Source of the DNA: Epiperipatus broadwayi
Lineage: Eukaryota; Onychophora; Udeonychophora; Euonychophora; Peripatidae
Reading direction: 5' to 3'
Assembly: GCA_028023455.1 (NCBI GenBank)
Contig: JAQFVV010006273.1
Coordinates: 1,612,001 to 1,676,000 of the forward strand
DNA: 64,000 nt
How positions within the stretch are numbered: position 1 is the first letter of the stretch; the number at the start of each line of letters is the position of its first letter. The notes beneath the pieces are model-generated. The model saw only the letters and a program-made list of their open reading frames with translations. It searched no databases and was not told the DNA's origin. The position numbers and the translations under genes were made by a program. Positions 25,333 to 37,183 of this stretch are shown piece by piece.

Positions 25333-27827
25333 GTGCCGGTCAAAACATGCTTATCCATCTAACACGAGCTGGAACTCACAAAATGTACTTCAAATTCAGT
25401 CAAGCCTGAAATTTAGGTCAGGGACCAGCCTGGATTCGAACCCACTCTCTAAGCCCCAGGTCAAACACCTAATGGACAACATAACAATGATGGCACACGA
25501 GAATTAATTCTTAATCCAGCCCGCTAGCAAATCAAAGAAAACAATAAGACTCATGGACTTAAACATATATATAAACAACTTAAATACTAGATATTCCAAA
25601 GATAAAATCTAATATAATTAGTTAATAGGGGTTTTACTAATGAACAGCTATGGGCAATTAGTGAATTGGATTGATTTAATAATGAGACAGAAACTGATAT
25701 ATGATGAATTAAAATATATTTATTGACAATTGTTGTTGGCAAATGCACGCAGGCCTTTTATTTATAAAGTAACATTACTCTAGGCCATTTAAACAATAAT
25801 TGATACGTTGGCTATTATTTAATTGCGCCAATATTATTTAATGGAAACAAATACCCTACTATATAACCAATCACTACTTTAACTTTTATTAGTTATGCCC
25901 TTTCATCATTAGTTCGAGTGGCTATTGTTCATGAAATCAAACCAAGTCTGGAGTGAAATTTAATAATACATGTGATTATAATGTTTTTATATTAAACATG
26001 GGCATATAAAGCATCCCAGATAGCTTTAGATTGAACGGGTTTTCAAGAATGCTTCGGTTTAATGCCGAAGATTGCATATTAGTGAGGAAAGAGTTGGCTA
26101 TAACGATTTTACTAATATGCTAGGCACAAGTAAAATATAATAATAAAGTTGCTCTGCGGATGGAAAAATAGTTTTAGGGTTTTTGTGACAAACAATGGTT
26201 TACCCAATAACCGGTATCATGCTGCTAAAAAGGGGGACCTTTATTTGGTTCAGAAGAGGCGGGGACTTACGTGCTAATCTAGCCCGTAGCTCAGACTTCG
26301 CTACTGCACTACCCATAAAAGAGGAAGATGGGCTGGACTTACCGTGGCTCCATCTTATATATATAAAACAGCACAACGAGAAAATATTAATAAGTTTCAC
26401 ATCCGCCAAGCCGAAGGATATTATAAATTAAATATATATTAAATGAACACCAGTTCATCAGCTTGATCAAAAGAGCCAACTCTTCTGTAGCATGAGAAAT
26501 ACGATATGCTACTGACGGGAATATATATTTATACAAACTTTACTTTATCCCGTTCAATCTCTTTAGTTACTTATAACTACTAAACTTTTAAACAGGGGGG
26601 AAAAGTATATTTAATAAGGGACTTACGAATACTTTACTAAAAAATATACTTATGATTACACTCCAGGCTAGTTTAATCTTTAGTAACATAATAATTAAAG
26701 GTTGAAAAGCCACATTTTATATTTATATTAATTAATTTACTAAATGACAAAATATGAATTTGGGTTTCGAAACAGCGCATGAAATGACGCTATATAAATA
26801 ATAATACGGAGATTTTAAATTTATATCTTTAAAAACATATTCTATAATTAAATGCATGCCGTTTCGAAACATAGACATAATTAATAATAATTAAAAATAA
26901 GCAAAAGAAAAGCAAAATATAACTGCAGTGATTAAATTATATAGCAAAACATTAATTAATACAGAAATTTAGCAAAAGTATTTCATTTATAGAAAGAGTT
27001 TACAATAATGAATTAATAAATAAATTTACAAAAGTATTTCATTTTATAGAATTTAAAGATTATTTGGAAAACAATTTAGACAGAAGTTACAATAATATGG
27101 TTAGCTAACCTGTTCTTGAAGAAATAATGATTGTTTTTGAAATTCACACAGAGCTCTGCTAATTTAAATAATATTATAACAGTTCTATAGCTGGACTGGA
27201 TAGATTCGAGCTGGAACGAAGGTGAGTTCTTTGGCGGCTTATGGCATGTTTTTATTCAGTTGCGAGACGATTTAAAATGGTGTTGGAACGACGGCAAGTC
27301 CCTTTTAGCGGCTTATGACATCTTTTATTTGGTGTAAGTTTGTTGGTTGTTGCTTCGGCATTTGATGGATTGAACTCGGCGTTCCATCACAGGAACGGCA
27401 GCAAAATTTTGCCTGACTTTAGCCGGACATGGTAAAATTAAACAATTTATAATTTGGATAGTAATAGCTCTTCAAAAGCAAGATGGAGTATATCTTCCCG
27501 CTTAAAATGCCTATTTATACCTTTCCACCAAATCTTAACACCTTTTTGGAATTTCATTAGCCTCGGGACCAATTAATTAAACAAAATAATATAATCCAAT
27601 TTCTACTACTGATAAAATCTCCGAGGTGTTATATTTAATTTACTTAAAATTATTAAAATATATAAATCATAGAATTCGATTCAGATTTCACTAATTAAAT
27701 TCCTTTTTAGGTGTTATAGAATGTTAAAGCTTAGCAGAAGGAACGGTATTCTGATTTAATGATAAAGTCTTTTGTTGCAAACAAAAATCAATCATTAAAC
27801 TAGATTTTACTTTTTACCCGGGGTGCA
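25333..27827 (-). mobile_element. LTR B (minus orientation), diverged copy of LTR A
   Basis: It carries a clear minus-strand TATA box, GGTATAAATAG at about 27511-27521, and AATAAA at about 25712-25720, about 380 bases from its end; LTR A has the same spacing. The low end TGTGCCGGTC corresponds to TGTAACAGTC of LTR A. It follows LTR A with no internal sequence between them. It looks older than the LTR pair at 55417-62467, because A and B differ at many positions. The small open stretches at 26195-26431 on both strands are chance readings of this repeat. Confidence 0.6.
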
Positions 27828-28102
27828 GTCACTAATTGATATCTTGTTTACACAAAATTCTCATTTTTAATTACAAACGGATTTTTATTTACTGAAATAA
27901 ATAACTTTTAACATATTTGTTTTTACAATATTATTTGTTTATTTAAAAAAAAGCAAATTTAAAGAAAATACTTTAGTTTCAATTATATATGTAAAACATT
28001 AAATCAGAAAACCGTTAAATATATTTTAAAGAAAATGTTTCACATTATATCTTTTATATTTAAACTTAAATATATATATAAATCATTTTGCCGTTATTCC
28101 AA

Positions 28103-28262
28103 GGTTTAAATTATCCATCCACATACGAATATCATAGCGAATATAATTAAGAATTGACTGAAAATTAATAAAACATTTTATAATAATTTATGAACATTTC
28201 TACGCTATAATTTTTATCAAACCTGTCTAATTATAGCGTGTTTCGTATGTAAATGGATGATG
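28103..28262. repeat. Short inverted-repeat unit, possible MITE
   Basis: The left end, ATCCATCCACATACGAA, and the reverse complement of the right end, ATCATCCATTTACATACGAA, match with a small gap, and both are followed by a TAGCG-type block. The unit is about 160 bp and AT-rich inside. I found no clear target duplication. Confidence 0.4.
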
Positions 28263-29437
28263 CCATTCAAGCGGCCATGATAGCAAAGTTTTTCCCGCTC
28301 GACTTACATATAACATTTTTACATTTAAGATAGGTTCGAAACTAGTTCAGACAAGTAGGTCATTAGGTTGATGGTGAAACGGAAAGAGATTGGAAGGTTT
28401 CCGTTTCAATATTAAAAGCAAACTTCTTATTGAAGCCAGTTTTAAAATTATTATTGAAATAATTATAGATATATGTTTTTATTTACTTACTTTAATATTT
28501 TTTTCTTTGTTCTAATATACTTATTTTTTATTCATGAGACTAGTTGTTCAAGAACTTGTTGGTAGAATATAGCAATTGAGTCTTATTTGGCTAAGCTAGG
28601 ATTTTTTTTTTAGCTGAAAATTAATTACAGACTATTTAAAATACTTATCCACTGAGTCATTTGATCAAGACCAATTTTTTTTTTTTTTTTAATAAATCAT
28701 CTGTTATGTTTCAAACATTAGAATTTCTTCTCTTTTTTTGCCAAAACGTTCTTATTATTTTTGAAAACACCTATCCTAAAAATGTATTTTTACATTTCAA
28801 AACAATAAAATATGAAATTACAATTAAAAATTTACATATTTTGTTTAAATATTTTTGTGTTAAATGTGATATTGACAATTAATTTAATGTTAAAATAACA
28901 AAAGTTAAAAAGAATATCAATAATTGTTTTAAAATTGAATGAAGACATTTTTTTATTATACCAACAAAACATCTAGGTGCAAGGAGTTTAAAATTTCTCA
29001 TTGATGACTTATTAATTAGAATTATTTTGGCAATATAGATTATTGCACTATCTATCATCTAGTACCTATTTTTTAATCAAGCTTCAATAAATGATTCTAA
29101 CCTTATCCTTATTTATATTGATTTGTATTATTAAAAGATAAACTTTTAGAAGCAGATTATCATATCAGTTCCCATTTTTTATTTATTGATATATATATGA
29201 ATGCTGAAGTGTTGTTTTTTTTTTCAGACTACACACCCACATATTATATATGTACAATATTAAATCATAAAGATTTTCTTAATATTGAGTATTAAAATTA
29301 ATTATGAAATTTATAGTTTTATAATAAGCTTATATATCTAATATATCACTTTTGTTTATGTATTCCTTTTTTTTAAAACTTTCTATTATTTATTTGTCAT
29401 AATTTATGCTTTATTTTCTCTCTCTCTCTCTCTTTAG
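28263..29437. other. RMND1: Intronic sequence, nothing recognised
   Basis: Non-coding AT-rich sequence that ends in the CT-rich tract before the next RMND1 exon. Confidence 0.4.
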
Positions 29438-29558
29438 ACATTTAATTAATTTAAGTTCTGATCTTCTGGATACTCCTGATTTTTACTGGGATCGAGAGAA
29501 TTTGGAAACTTTATATAATAAAACTTGTAATTATTTAAATATAGCTAGGAGGACAAAG
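29438..29558 (+). CDS. RMND1: RMND1 exon (HLINLSS block)
   Basis: It encodes, after one base completing an Arg codon, [20 protein letters not shown], then [20 protein letters not shown]. This is the best-conserved part of the RMND1/DUF155 family; [21 protein letters not shown] is close to the vertebrate protein. A (CT)n-TTTAG acceptor precedes it and GT at 29559 follows the AAG codon (phase 0). An open reading running in from 29406 is intron. The exon is intact, so selection on it is likely. Confidence 0.95.
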
Positions 29559-29701
29559 GTATGGACTTTTTTTTTTTCTCCAAATATAGTTTTAAGTAGG
29601 AAAATTTATACATTTTTATTAGTAATATTATTTCAATATTTTTTTTAATAACTATTTTTTTTAAAGGAAAAAAACACATTTTCTTATGTTTAATTTAATA
29701 G
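29559..29701 (+). other. RMND1: RMND1 short intron (143 bp)
   Basis: GTATGG donor and TTTAATAG acceptor, phase 0 on both sides; AT-rich, no repeat. Confidence 0.9.
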
Positions 29702-29818
29702 GTAATGAATGAGAAGTTAAACCACTGTTGTGAATTAATTGAACTTCTAAGTGACCATTTAAATGATAAACACCACTTAAGATTGGAATGGATGATAATA
29801 ATACTTATTTTTGTAGAG
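29702..29818 (+). CDS. RMND1: RMND1 exon (RLEWMI block)
   Basis: The exon encodes 39 residues: [20 protein letters not shown], then [19 protein letters not shown]. It matches the family pattern VMNEKL-HC-EL...L-----LRLEWMI. The hydrophobic run [10 protein letters not shown] begins the C-terminal membrane segment, which continues as VVFGFIHYI in the last exon; a C-terminal transmembrane helix fits the inner-membrane location of RMND1. A TTTAATAG acceptor and GAG|GTAAAT donor bound it. Confidence 0.95.
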
Positions 29819-32800
29819 GTAAATATAAGAATTAAACACTGATATATTAATTTAAGGATTCACATAATGTCACATGTATTTTCACAATTGACATCAAATA
29901 TTTTTCAGACTTTACTGTATGTAAGACCTACAGAATGTATATCATACATTGAAATGTCATTATAAAAATTAATCTCCTTTTCAGATGTATCCAGTTATGC
30001 CTCCTTTTTGTATTTTAATAATGTAAAAAAAAGTCATAAAACCCTAATTACACTAAAATAATTATGGCAAATTACCATTAGCAATAATTAGTTCCTATTG
30101 ATTAGTCTTAGTTATTCAACCACCTTTGGACAAAGAACACATATTTCGTATAAGATAGTAAAATAAATGCAATAAGTTAGAGTCTACTATATACATATAG
30201 CTACTTACTTGATTTTTATACATTTAATTGTTTTCTAAAGATATTTTTGTTGTTATTGTTCATAAAGAAAATTAGTTTAAACTTTTTTTAATATAAGGGG
30301 AAAAATGGAGATTCACATATAACCGAAAAAAATTTAATAGTAAAGACAATTAGCCTGCATGATTTTTTTGCTGACCAAAAAATGATTAATTATATTTGGA
30401 CTTTTACTTTTCAAGCAATGTTCACTTACATTCTTTCTCTGATAAAAAGTTAAAACATAAAATCTGCCCAATTACAAAGAATAAGTATTAAAACTGTATT
30501 AAGTTAGTTTCACTGTATTATTATATTTCAAGGACATTTTCCAAACAATTTGATCTTTTCTGTGTCTGTGCATATATATGTATATGCTCACACATCAAAA
30601 TATATATTTCTCATAGATAAACATACAAATTTCTCTGATTTTTATATACTTTTACTATGCTGTTAAGTTATCTACTGGAAGATTGAAATGTCTAATAACA
30701 ATTGCTTTCAATCTTTTAATAATCCAAAATTAAACTAAATGTAGATTTATCATAATGATCATAGAATATAAAACTAGTATATTATGTTTTTTTAAACTAA
30801 AGATTAAGAAAATAATGCTAAAGTAGAAATGATACTTCATTAGAAAAAATTGCAATTTGGGTTTTTGAAATTTTTGTTGTTCAACAAGTTCTATAAGATT
30901 TATCATAAAATTTCTTTTCAGAAAACATATAAGGGATAATTGTGAACTTATGTTTAAAAAAATTTTTTTATCAAAATTTCATATATTGCATTTCTATTGG
31001 TACATCTGTTATTTTTTTTTACTAAAACAGGCAAAACTCACTATTAGTAAAATTCAAATAATTTATTTGGCTATGTTATTCATCATGAATTTATGTAATC
31101 ATGGGTAAATAATTGCAGAACTTTGTGATAACACTTATCACATTTTCACAAAAACTCACTAAATATATGTTTCAAAATAAACTACCTTAAAAATAAAAAG
31201 GGAATAAAATGTCTCTCTTATCAATGGAAAGTAACGATAGAAACTAGAAAATATTTATTAAAGATTTTAATTTTAGTATGCTGAAGGACATACAATGTAT
31301 GTATGTATTTATAGTATTGCATAAATTTCTTTCTCTATTTGATATATAGTTCAATAATTCAGGCTTATGTCCAAGTGTAATCTTATTATGACAAAGATAT
31401 GGAGGATTTTCATAAATGCTTTTGAATGAACCAAATAATATTTTTAAATTGTTATGATAAATTTTAATACTTGAATCGGAAAACTTTTGAAAGATCAAAG
31501 TTTAACAAGTCAGTTTGGTGAAAGGACGAATGGACATGTAGAATTTATAGAAAAAGAAAGAAAAATTATATAATGTGATTTTTTTATTAAAAAAACGACA
31601 AAGGGGAAATTGACATAAAACCCATCAATTAAAGATTCAGCAGAGATGATTTATATTTTGACTAACAAAAAGTATGTATTTTAAGACTGCAATGCGCTCA
31701 ATAAATTCAATATTGGAAATGATGAGATATAAAATATGTTAATCTAGAATTAGAGTGAGAAAAACTATTAGAAAAAAAAAAAAAATATTTAGTATAATAT
31801 ACTTTCATAAATACTTTATTCAATTTAAGCTAATGCTGACAAATTATTTAAAATTATTAAAGGGTGAAAAAAGCTCAGATTTGAATAATGTTAGGAGATA
31901 ATAAATACTTGAATGAAAATATTTGTACAAATTAGTGGGAACAAAAAGGGCAATTCCGCAACAAATTTTCTATTAAGATCAAGCATTGTAATTTACATCT
32001 GAAAAAATGTAATACATTGATATTTAAAAAAGTGATATTAGGAATTACTATTCCATAATTCTTATACAAATTATAAATGAATATTTACTAAAATTATTAC
32101 AAATCATCTACAAATAGAATAAAAAAAAACAACAATAAAAAACTGAATTTATATCATAGACTACTTCCATGTAAACAATTATTCAGAATTAAATTTATAG
32201 AAAATATTTGCAAGCATTACTGCTATATTAAAATTGGAATTTCATGATATGGCCTCAAGATATTAAATTCATAGAATATCCATTAAAATGCATTTGCAAT
32301 AATTAGATTGCATGATAAAACTAAGAGTATGCATTGGTAATTGTGTATAGTAAGGGTTCCATTTCTCTAAAAAATTTTATGTAGTAAAAAAAACAATAGT
32401 ATATTTGCAACTAAATTACGTCATCTTACTTTTATGTAAAATGTTACAAGAACTATCACAGAAAAACAAGAAAATAGGATAAAGATAAAGACTAAAGTTA
32501 TATTCAATGACTTCAAAAAAGAACAAAGTAAAGATTGAAAATATTAAATTAAAAATTATGAAGTATTAAGACATTGATCAAATTACTAACCTAAGTAATG
32601 AATGGATGGTTGCTCTAGGTAGAAATAATTTAATATTAAAAGGAAATATGCCAATATTTTTTTAAAAAAAAGATTTTTTAATAAATTTGTTCTATCAATA
32701 CTTACTTATAGATTTGATATATGGCATATTAGCAATTTAGTGAATGCAGATATTGAAGTGTGCAGAGATATATGTTAAAATTAATTTGGGTATTTGAGAA

Positions 32801-33184
32801 AGCAATAAAGCATTAAGAAATTTAAACAGCATAAATGAATCTGGCCTGGTTGTACTGTCAAAGCAAGATGAATAAATAAAATATAAAATTGGAATCCTGA
32901 AAGATTTTTAGAGATTTAGCTAGAGATCATATTGTATGGATGAATGAGATAAAGTGTTATGGACAAGTGCAGCTATCAGTTAGAAATCTGTTTGTAACTG
33001 GAAAGATCTTAATCCTGTAGTGGATTAACAATTATTGAAATTATGAAGCTTGTATGAAGTATGGGTATTCAATTTTAATTTTTCCATTGAAATTATTTTT
33101 TTAACAAATTTAATATAATTTGTCTATTATTTTATAAATTATAAACTTCATTAAATTTGGACATTTTTTTATATATATTTTTAG
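29819..33184 (+). other. RMND1: RMND1 last intron (3.4 kb)
   Basis: It runs from GTAAAT to TTTTTAG, phase 0. The first 1.5 kb holds nothing that I recognise; 31330-33060 is a decayed RTE LINE in sense orientation. Confidence 0.85.
31330..33060 (+). pseudogene. RTE-like LINE copy 6 (decayed)
   Basis: In shifting frames the plus strand follows the same order as copy 1: endonuclease pieces (31380-31730, including AEMIYILTNKKYVF and NKFNIGND), RT start (LIFKK near 32020, IFTKI-like near 32090), palm (near 32240-32330), thumb (RNNLILKGNMP near 32620-32650) and the block before the C-terminus near 32700. Stops and deletions are frequent. It lies in the last RMND1 intron in the gene's sense direction. 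Confidence 0.65.
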
Positions 33185-33265
33185 GTTGTTTTTGGATTTA
33201 TTCATTATATTGAAAGGTATTCAGATGCAAGAATTGAAGATTCACCTGTCAAAAAAGTATTCTGA
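33185..33265 (+). CDS. RMND1: RMND1 terminal exon with stop codon
   Basis: After TTTTTAG the exon reads VVFGFIHYIERYSDARIEDS then PVKKVF and a TGA stop at 33263-33265. With the previous exon it gives LIFVEVVFGF, a hydrophobic segment matching the C-terminal membrane anchor of RMND1. The tail after that segment (HYIERYSDAR...KKVF) is polar and longer than in the human protein, which ends soon after its hydrophobic segment. Splice phase and position support it strongly. Confidence 0.88.
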   Translation, partial: VVFGFIHYIERYSDARIEDSPVKKVF

Positions 33266-33700
33266 TGAGTGATGTTCTCTGAATAATATATTTAATTTAT
33301 ATAGGGAATAATATCTTGAGATACTCAAGGACTATATTAAAAGAATTTTCTTTATTTTTATTTTACTTTATAATGTAATGTTTTTATTTTTGAATATTTG
33401 TTTTTTACTTTATTTGGAAGTCAGTTTTTATTTTCAATTAAATTATATATGGAAGATTACGATTGTTATATGAGTCACTCAAGAACTATATTAAAAGGAT
33501 TTTTGTTACCTTTATTTTACTTTATAATATAAAGCTTTTATTTTTGAATATTTATTTTTTACTTTACTTGGAAGTCAGTTTTTAATTTTAATTAAATTAA
33601 ATGGAATATGGAAGATTATGACTATTATGCAATATTTCAACAAATTACATTATTTGTTATTGCATATAAATTGTAAGCTTTAAAATTGTCAAGAAAAAGC
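33266..33700 (+). other. RMND1: Probable RMND1 3' UTR with a 154-bp tandem duplication
   Basis: After the stop, a segment starting ACTCAAGGACTATATT at 33323 is repeated from 33477 to about 33630 with scattered differences. The polyadenylation site is not clear: AT-rich variants such as AATATA occur, but no single AATAAA stands out. Confidence 0.5.
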
Positions 33701-34459
33701 ATATATTAAAATAATGGAACTTTATTGAATCTATGTAAATTATTGAATTAAAAATTGTTTTAATAATGTTTTGTATTATTTTTTTAAAAATATAGTGACC
33801 AGAACAAGGGATTCACCAAATTATTTTACAGTTTTTAATCAGCCCTCTAAACAACAAAGACCTCTCCACTCATGTAAGAATAATAAAGGCAAAGGCATTA
33901 CTAGTTTGCCATTCACTGCTTTCAGCAATTGTGCGGGTATGAGTAATTTTCCATCTTTTGCTGTATTTCCATTTATTATCTAATACTGGATAGTTAGTTA
34001 TATTTTGGCCATGGAGTGAATTATTTGAAAAAAAAAAAATCCTATATTTGATTGGAACCCATCTCAGATTTGAGCCTACATCATTAACTATGGCAGGCTG
34101 ATGTGCTACTATTATACAAATATGTCATGCAGAAAAATGTGGGAAAAAGTCTGAAAGAAACAATAAAAAGGAATTGAATAATAAATGCACAAATTTGAGT
34201 TCTGATATCAAAAATGGAAGATAATCAATGAATTAAAGCATTCTCCATTCCACTTGATGCCAAGGGATGAGAAACAATTTTTATAAAAGGCTTAATTGGA
34301 AGTAAATTGATGAGGTCAAGAAACTCATCAGTATATTTTTGAAAAAAAGAATTGTGATATTGACTCTGGATAAGTTTTTGTCATGTAGAGGGCTGAATAT
34401 TCGCTGATGATATACTGGATTTTGTAACAAAATATTACAATTTACCACTGATTATCAAG
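33701..34459. other. No gene recognised
   Basis: AT-rich sequence between RMND1 and the PLE foldback. The short open stretch at 33771-33983 resembles no family that I know and has no supporting signal. Confidence 0.4.
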
Positions 34460-34472
34460 TATATTTTATTGT
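34460..34472 (+). repeat. Target site duplication of large PLE foldback, left
   Basis: TATATTTTATTGT occurs here and at 41113-41125. Confidence 0.75.
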
Positions 34473-34543
34473 TTATAATAACTTCTTTCGTATACACTTC
34501 AATGCAAACAAATTTTCTTAAAAACTTATTTATTTTCCTTATA

Positions 34544-34571
34544 GTTTCGACTGTTCAGCAGTCTTCATCAG
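34544..34571 (-). ncRNA. Hammerhead-like core in left arm of PLE foldback
   Basis: The minus strand reads CTGATGA, one extra A, a perfect 5-bp stem GACTG/CAGTC with loop CTGAA, then GAAAC. All conserved core blocks are intact. Helices I and III are not obvious, so activity is open. Confidence 0.5.
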
Positions 34572-34760
34572 ACCTACAATATTTGAATAATATAATATAA
34601 ATACATAACCATCACTTCACACATATATAAAAAAATATACACATACGTATATCAAAATATACTCAAATATCCCCTACATACATATAGACATATAGATCTA
34701 CATTACCCATAGACATATATATAAAATCCATATCTACATATACATATGCATATCCATATA

Positions 34761-35664
34761 CACCTGGGTCTCGTTTTATGTGGTAGATAGGTTCCTCAGA
34801 AAACGCGCACAAAAGAAATCTCACAAAAATAGATTTAACTTACCTTGAAAAATGGGGATATGGGGGGTTGTAATTTTCAGAAATAGCATAAAAGCAAAGC
34901 AAGAAGGAAAAATTACTTTAAAATTCGCATTAAAAAAATAAGGAAACAAAGTATGACTAATAAAAAATTTCAAATATTTGAAAAAAAAAAATACAAAACA
35001 AACTTTTTTTATTAACTACAGTATTTAATTTTACATTTTTTCATACATATTTTAATTATTAGCGGTTGTTTGACTATTTGACAATATGCGTTCGTTTGGG
35101 AAACGTTAAGAAATCAGATTCGTCGTGTGACATACAACTAGCGCCACTTTCAGTCTTGAGCTATGTTAATGATTTTTTGTTTCTATATTAAAAAAATGAG
35201 ATTGTAATCAAAACAAAAAGATTATAGATTATCATTAGAAAGATTATTTTCAGTTTATAAAATCAATAAAATCTTTGTTATTATTTATTTTAAAAATCTA
35301 AAAAATTTATTTCTGTTATAATTAACAAAATACGTTTTAAAAGTTTAAAATTTTTGACTATTTATTGCGGTATTTTTATATGTAAATATAAATCTATTAT
35401 TATTATTTACTCATTAGTATAAGTAGGTTATTTACATAGAAACTAATATTCTAAATGCAGTTTCAGGCCATATTCATGTTAACTACTAATATAACATATT
35501 TTTGAAAAAAAAAAAAAGTATTTCAAGTCAAAATATGTTATTAATAATTTAAGTTTCTTGATATCTAATAAATATAGTGAAATATGAAAGATATTAAGAA
35601 GAAACACGAATTGTATAACTTCAAAATCGCATTAAAATAATCCGCATAAAACGAGACCCAGGTG
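34761..35664. mobile_element. Non-autonomous pogo/Tigger-like DNA element (904 bp)
   Basis: Terminal inverted repeats of 23 bp with one mismatch begin CACCTGGGTCTCGTTTTATG, and the element is flanked on both sides by TA, the target of Tc1/mariner/pogo transposases. The TCGTTTTAT core resembles Tigger-type ends. The interior has no open frame resembling a transposase. It interrupts the left arm of the PLE foldback and is therefore younger than it. Confidence 0.75.
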
Positions 35665-36141
35665 TATATACACATATATCCTTTAAACATACACAGATAC
35701 ACATACACTCATGGACATATATATATACAAATCTACATATATATAGATATAAATACACACCCATACATATACACAACTTACATAGAATTTACACATATAT
35801 ATATAAAATATACAAAAACATATCCAATACACAATTTTTTAGCATTATTACGTTTTAAAAACTATTTTATTTTTACTTTTAATTTTTAAAATTTTTTTTT
35901 AAAGATTATCCTTTTATTACTTCTCTTATTAATATTTCATAATTTTTCTTTTATTGTTTTTTACTATCTATCTTGTTTAATTATATTATCTAATATATAA
36001 TATCTCTTATACTTTAATATCTATAATTTTAATTTTTTAAACCTTATTCTTTATTTAATAATTTATATTTTATTCTCTTCAATAATACATACCTTTTCAA
36101 ACCTCTGCTTTAAAATAACAGATTTTTTCAAATTTTCTAAC

Positions 36142-36925
36142 TGATGTGATGTGATGTACTGTGACTTCTCCTTAAACGAAGTAAGGAATCTCTCAGCAGC
36201 TATGCCCAGAGAAAACTGTTAGCCACTTTACCTTCCCTTTCCATTGTCTACCCTAAGTTTTCCCATAATCTGCTCCATCCCATTTCCACAACATAATCTT
36301 TGTCAACTCCATGACCTTCATATCTAAATCTCCCTTATCTTTTCCCAAACTTAGCATAAAAACCAATAACTCACTTTTTGTATAATCATTTTGTTCATAT
36401 TTAATCTTCCAAAACTTTATTATTTGTACCCTTTCTGCTTCCAAGCATTTACATTGAAGTAACAGATGCCTAATATTTTCTATGCCTTCCTTATACAACT
36501 TGCAGACTAAATCACCCATATTTTTCCATTTACGTGTATATTCCTTGTTGCTAAAGATCCCATTCGAGTCTTTAACAATAAACTACTTTCCTTACTATTA
36601 TCATAAATTAACTCACACCCAATGTTCCATTTACTTCTATATATATTTAAACTCATTTTACTCTTCATACTAGTTCTCCATGTCTCCAACTCTATATTCT
36701 TTATTAATGTATCTATTCTTCTATCCCACCCCTTACAACTATAACACTCAACAATCCTAACACAATCATCTCACCTTTTGTACAAGTATACTGACATAAA
36801 TTCTTTATCCAAATCTGCTTACTGCACTACCTTTCTCACCCATCTTGTTACCTACCCTTTACTTGTAACCCAATTAAATACTACTTTGGCTATTCTTTTA
36901 TTATCCATAAACCTGCAATCTACCG
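36142..36925 (-). pseudogene. LINE 3' fragment with CCHC-like C-terminal domain, copy 2
   Basis: The minus-strand open stretches 36689-36507 and 36519-36253 correspond to the copy at 8165-8880. The zinc motif is damaged: the second Cys is Tyr (CKLYKEGIENIRHLLLQC). Comparison with the intact right arm of the PLE foldback shows that the fragment is an insertion in the left arm; similar flanks around TTTTCAAATTTTC and TTTTCAATTTGC may be a decayed target duplication. Confidence 0.65.
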
Positions 36926-37183
36926 AACATTTTCAATTTGCTTTTTTTATCCTTTAAAACAACTCCCTCTGTTATCAATTTTATAAAACTTCTAATTTGA
37001 AAAAATTAAACCTTACAAACCTTTATATTTATTAACAATATTTACAAGTCTTTACCTATATCCACATATAACTTTTAACATACATATTCTATTATTATTA
37101 ATAACCCTGTAAGATTTATTTTCAAAACATATTTTTATTTTTGTATTCTATATATTCCCTTAAACACATACATATATATATAC

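Larger units (their letters stand above)
11654..29437 (+). other. RMND1: RMND1 intron, 17.8 kb, filled with transposable elements
   Basis: GT at 11654 and AG at 29436-29437 bound an intron that joins two exons in matching phase 2. It holds one LTR starting at 11849, two minus-strand RTE LINEs, one foldback element and two adjacent LTRs. The acceptor is preceded by a long CT run (about 29416-29435), a strong polypyrimidine tract. Confidence 0.8.

Noticed and set aside
25432-25443. tRNA B-box-like GGTTCGAATCC on the minus strand in LTR B
   Set aside because: No convincing A box, cloverleaf or acceptor pairing could be drawn, so neither a tRNA nor a tRNA-derived SINE is supported.
26195-26431. 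Two overlapping open frames on opposite strands
   Set aside because: Both lie in the conserved R-U5 block shared by LTRs A and B; the frame is not kept in LTR A.
31244-31498. 84-codon minus-strand open frame
   Set aside because: It overlaps decayed sense endonuclease sequence of LINE copy 6 and is an antisense shadow.
34398-34440. CTGATGA near 34404
   Set aside because: No GAAA block or complementary stem follows.
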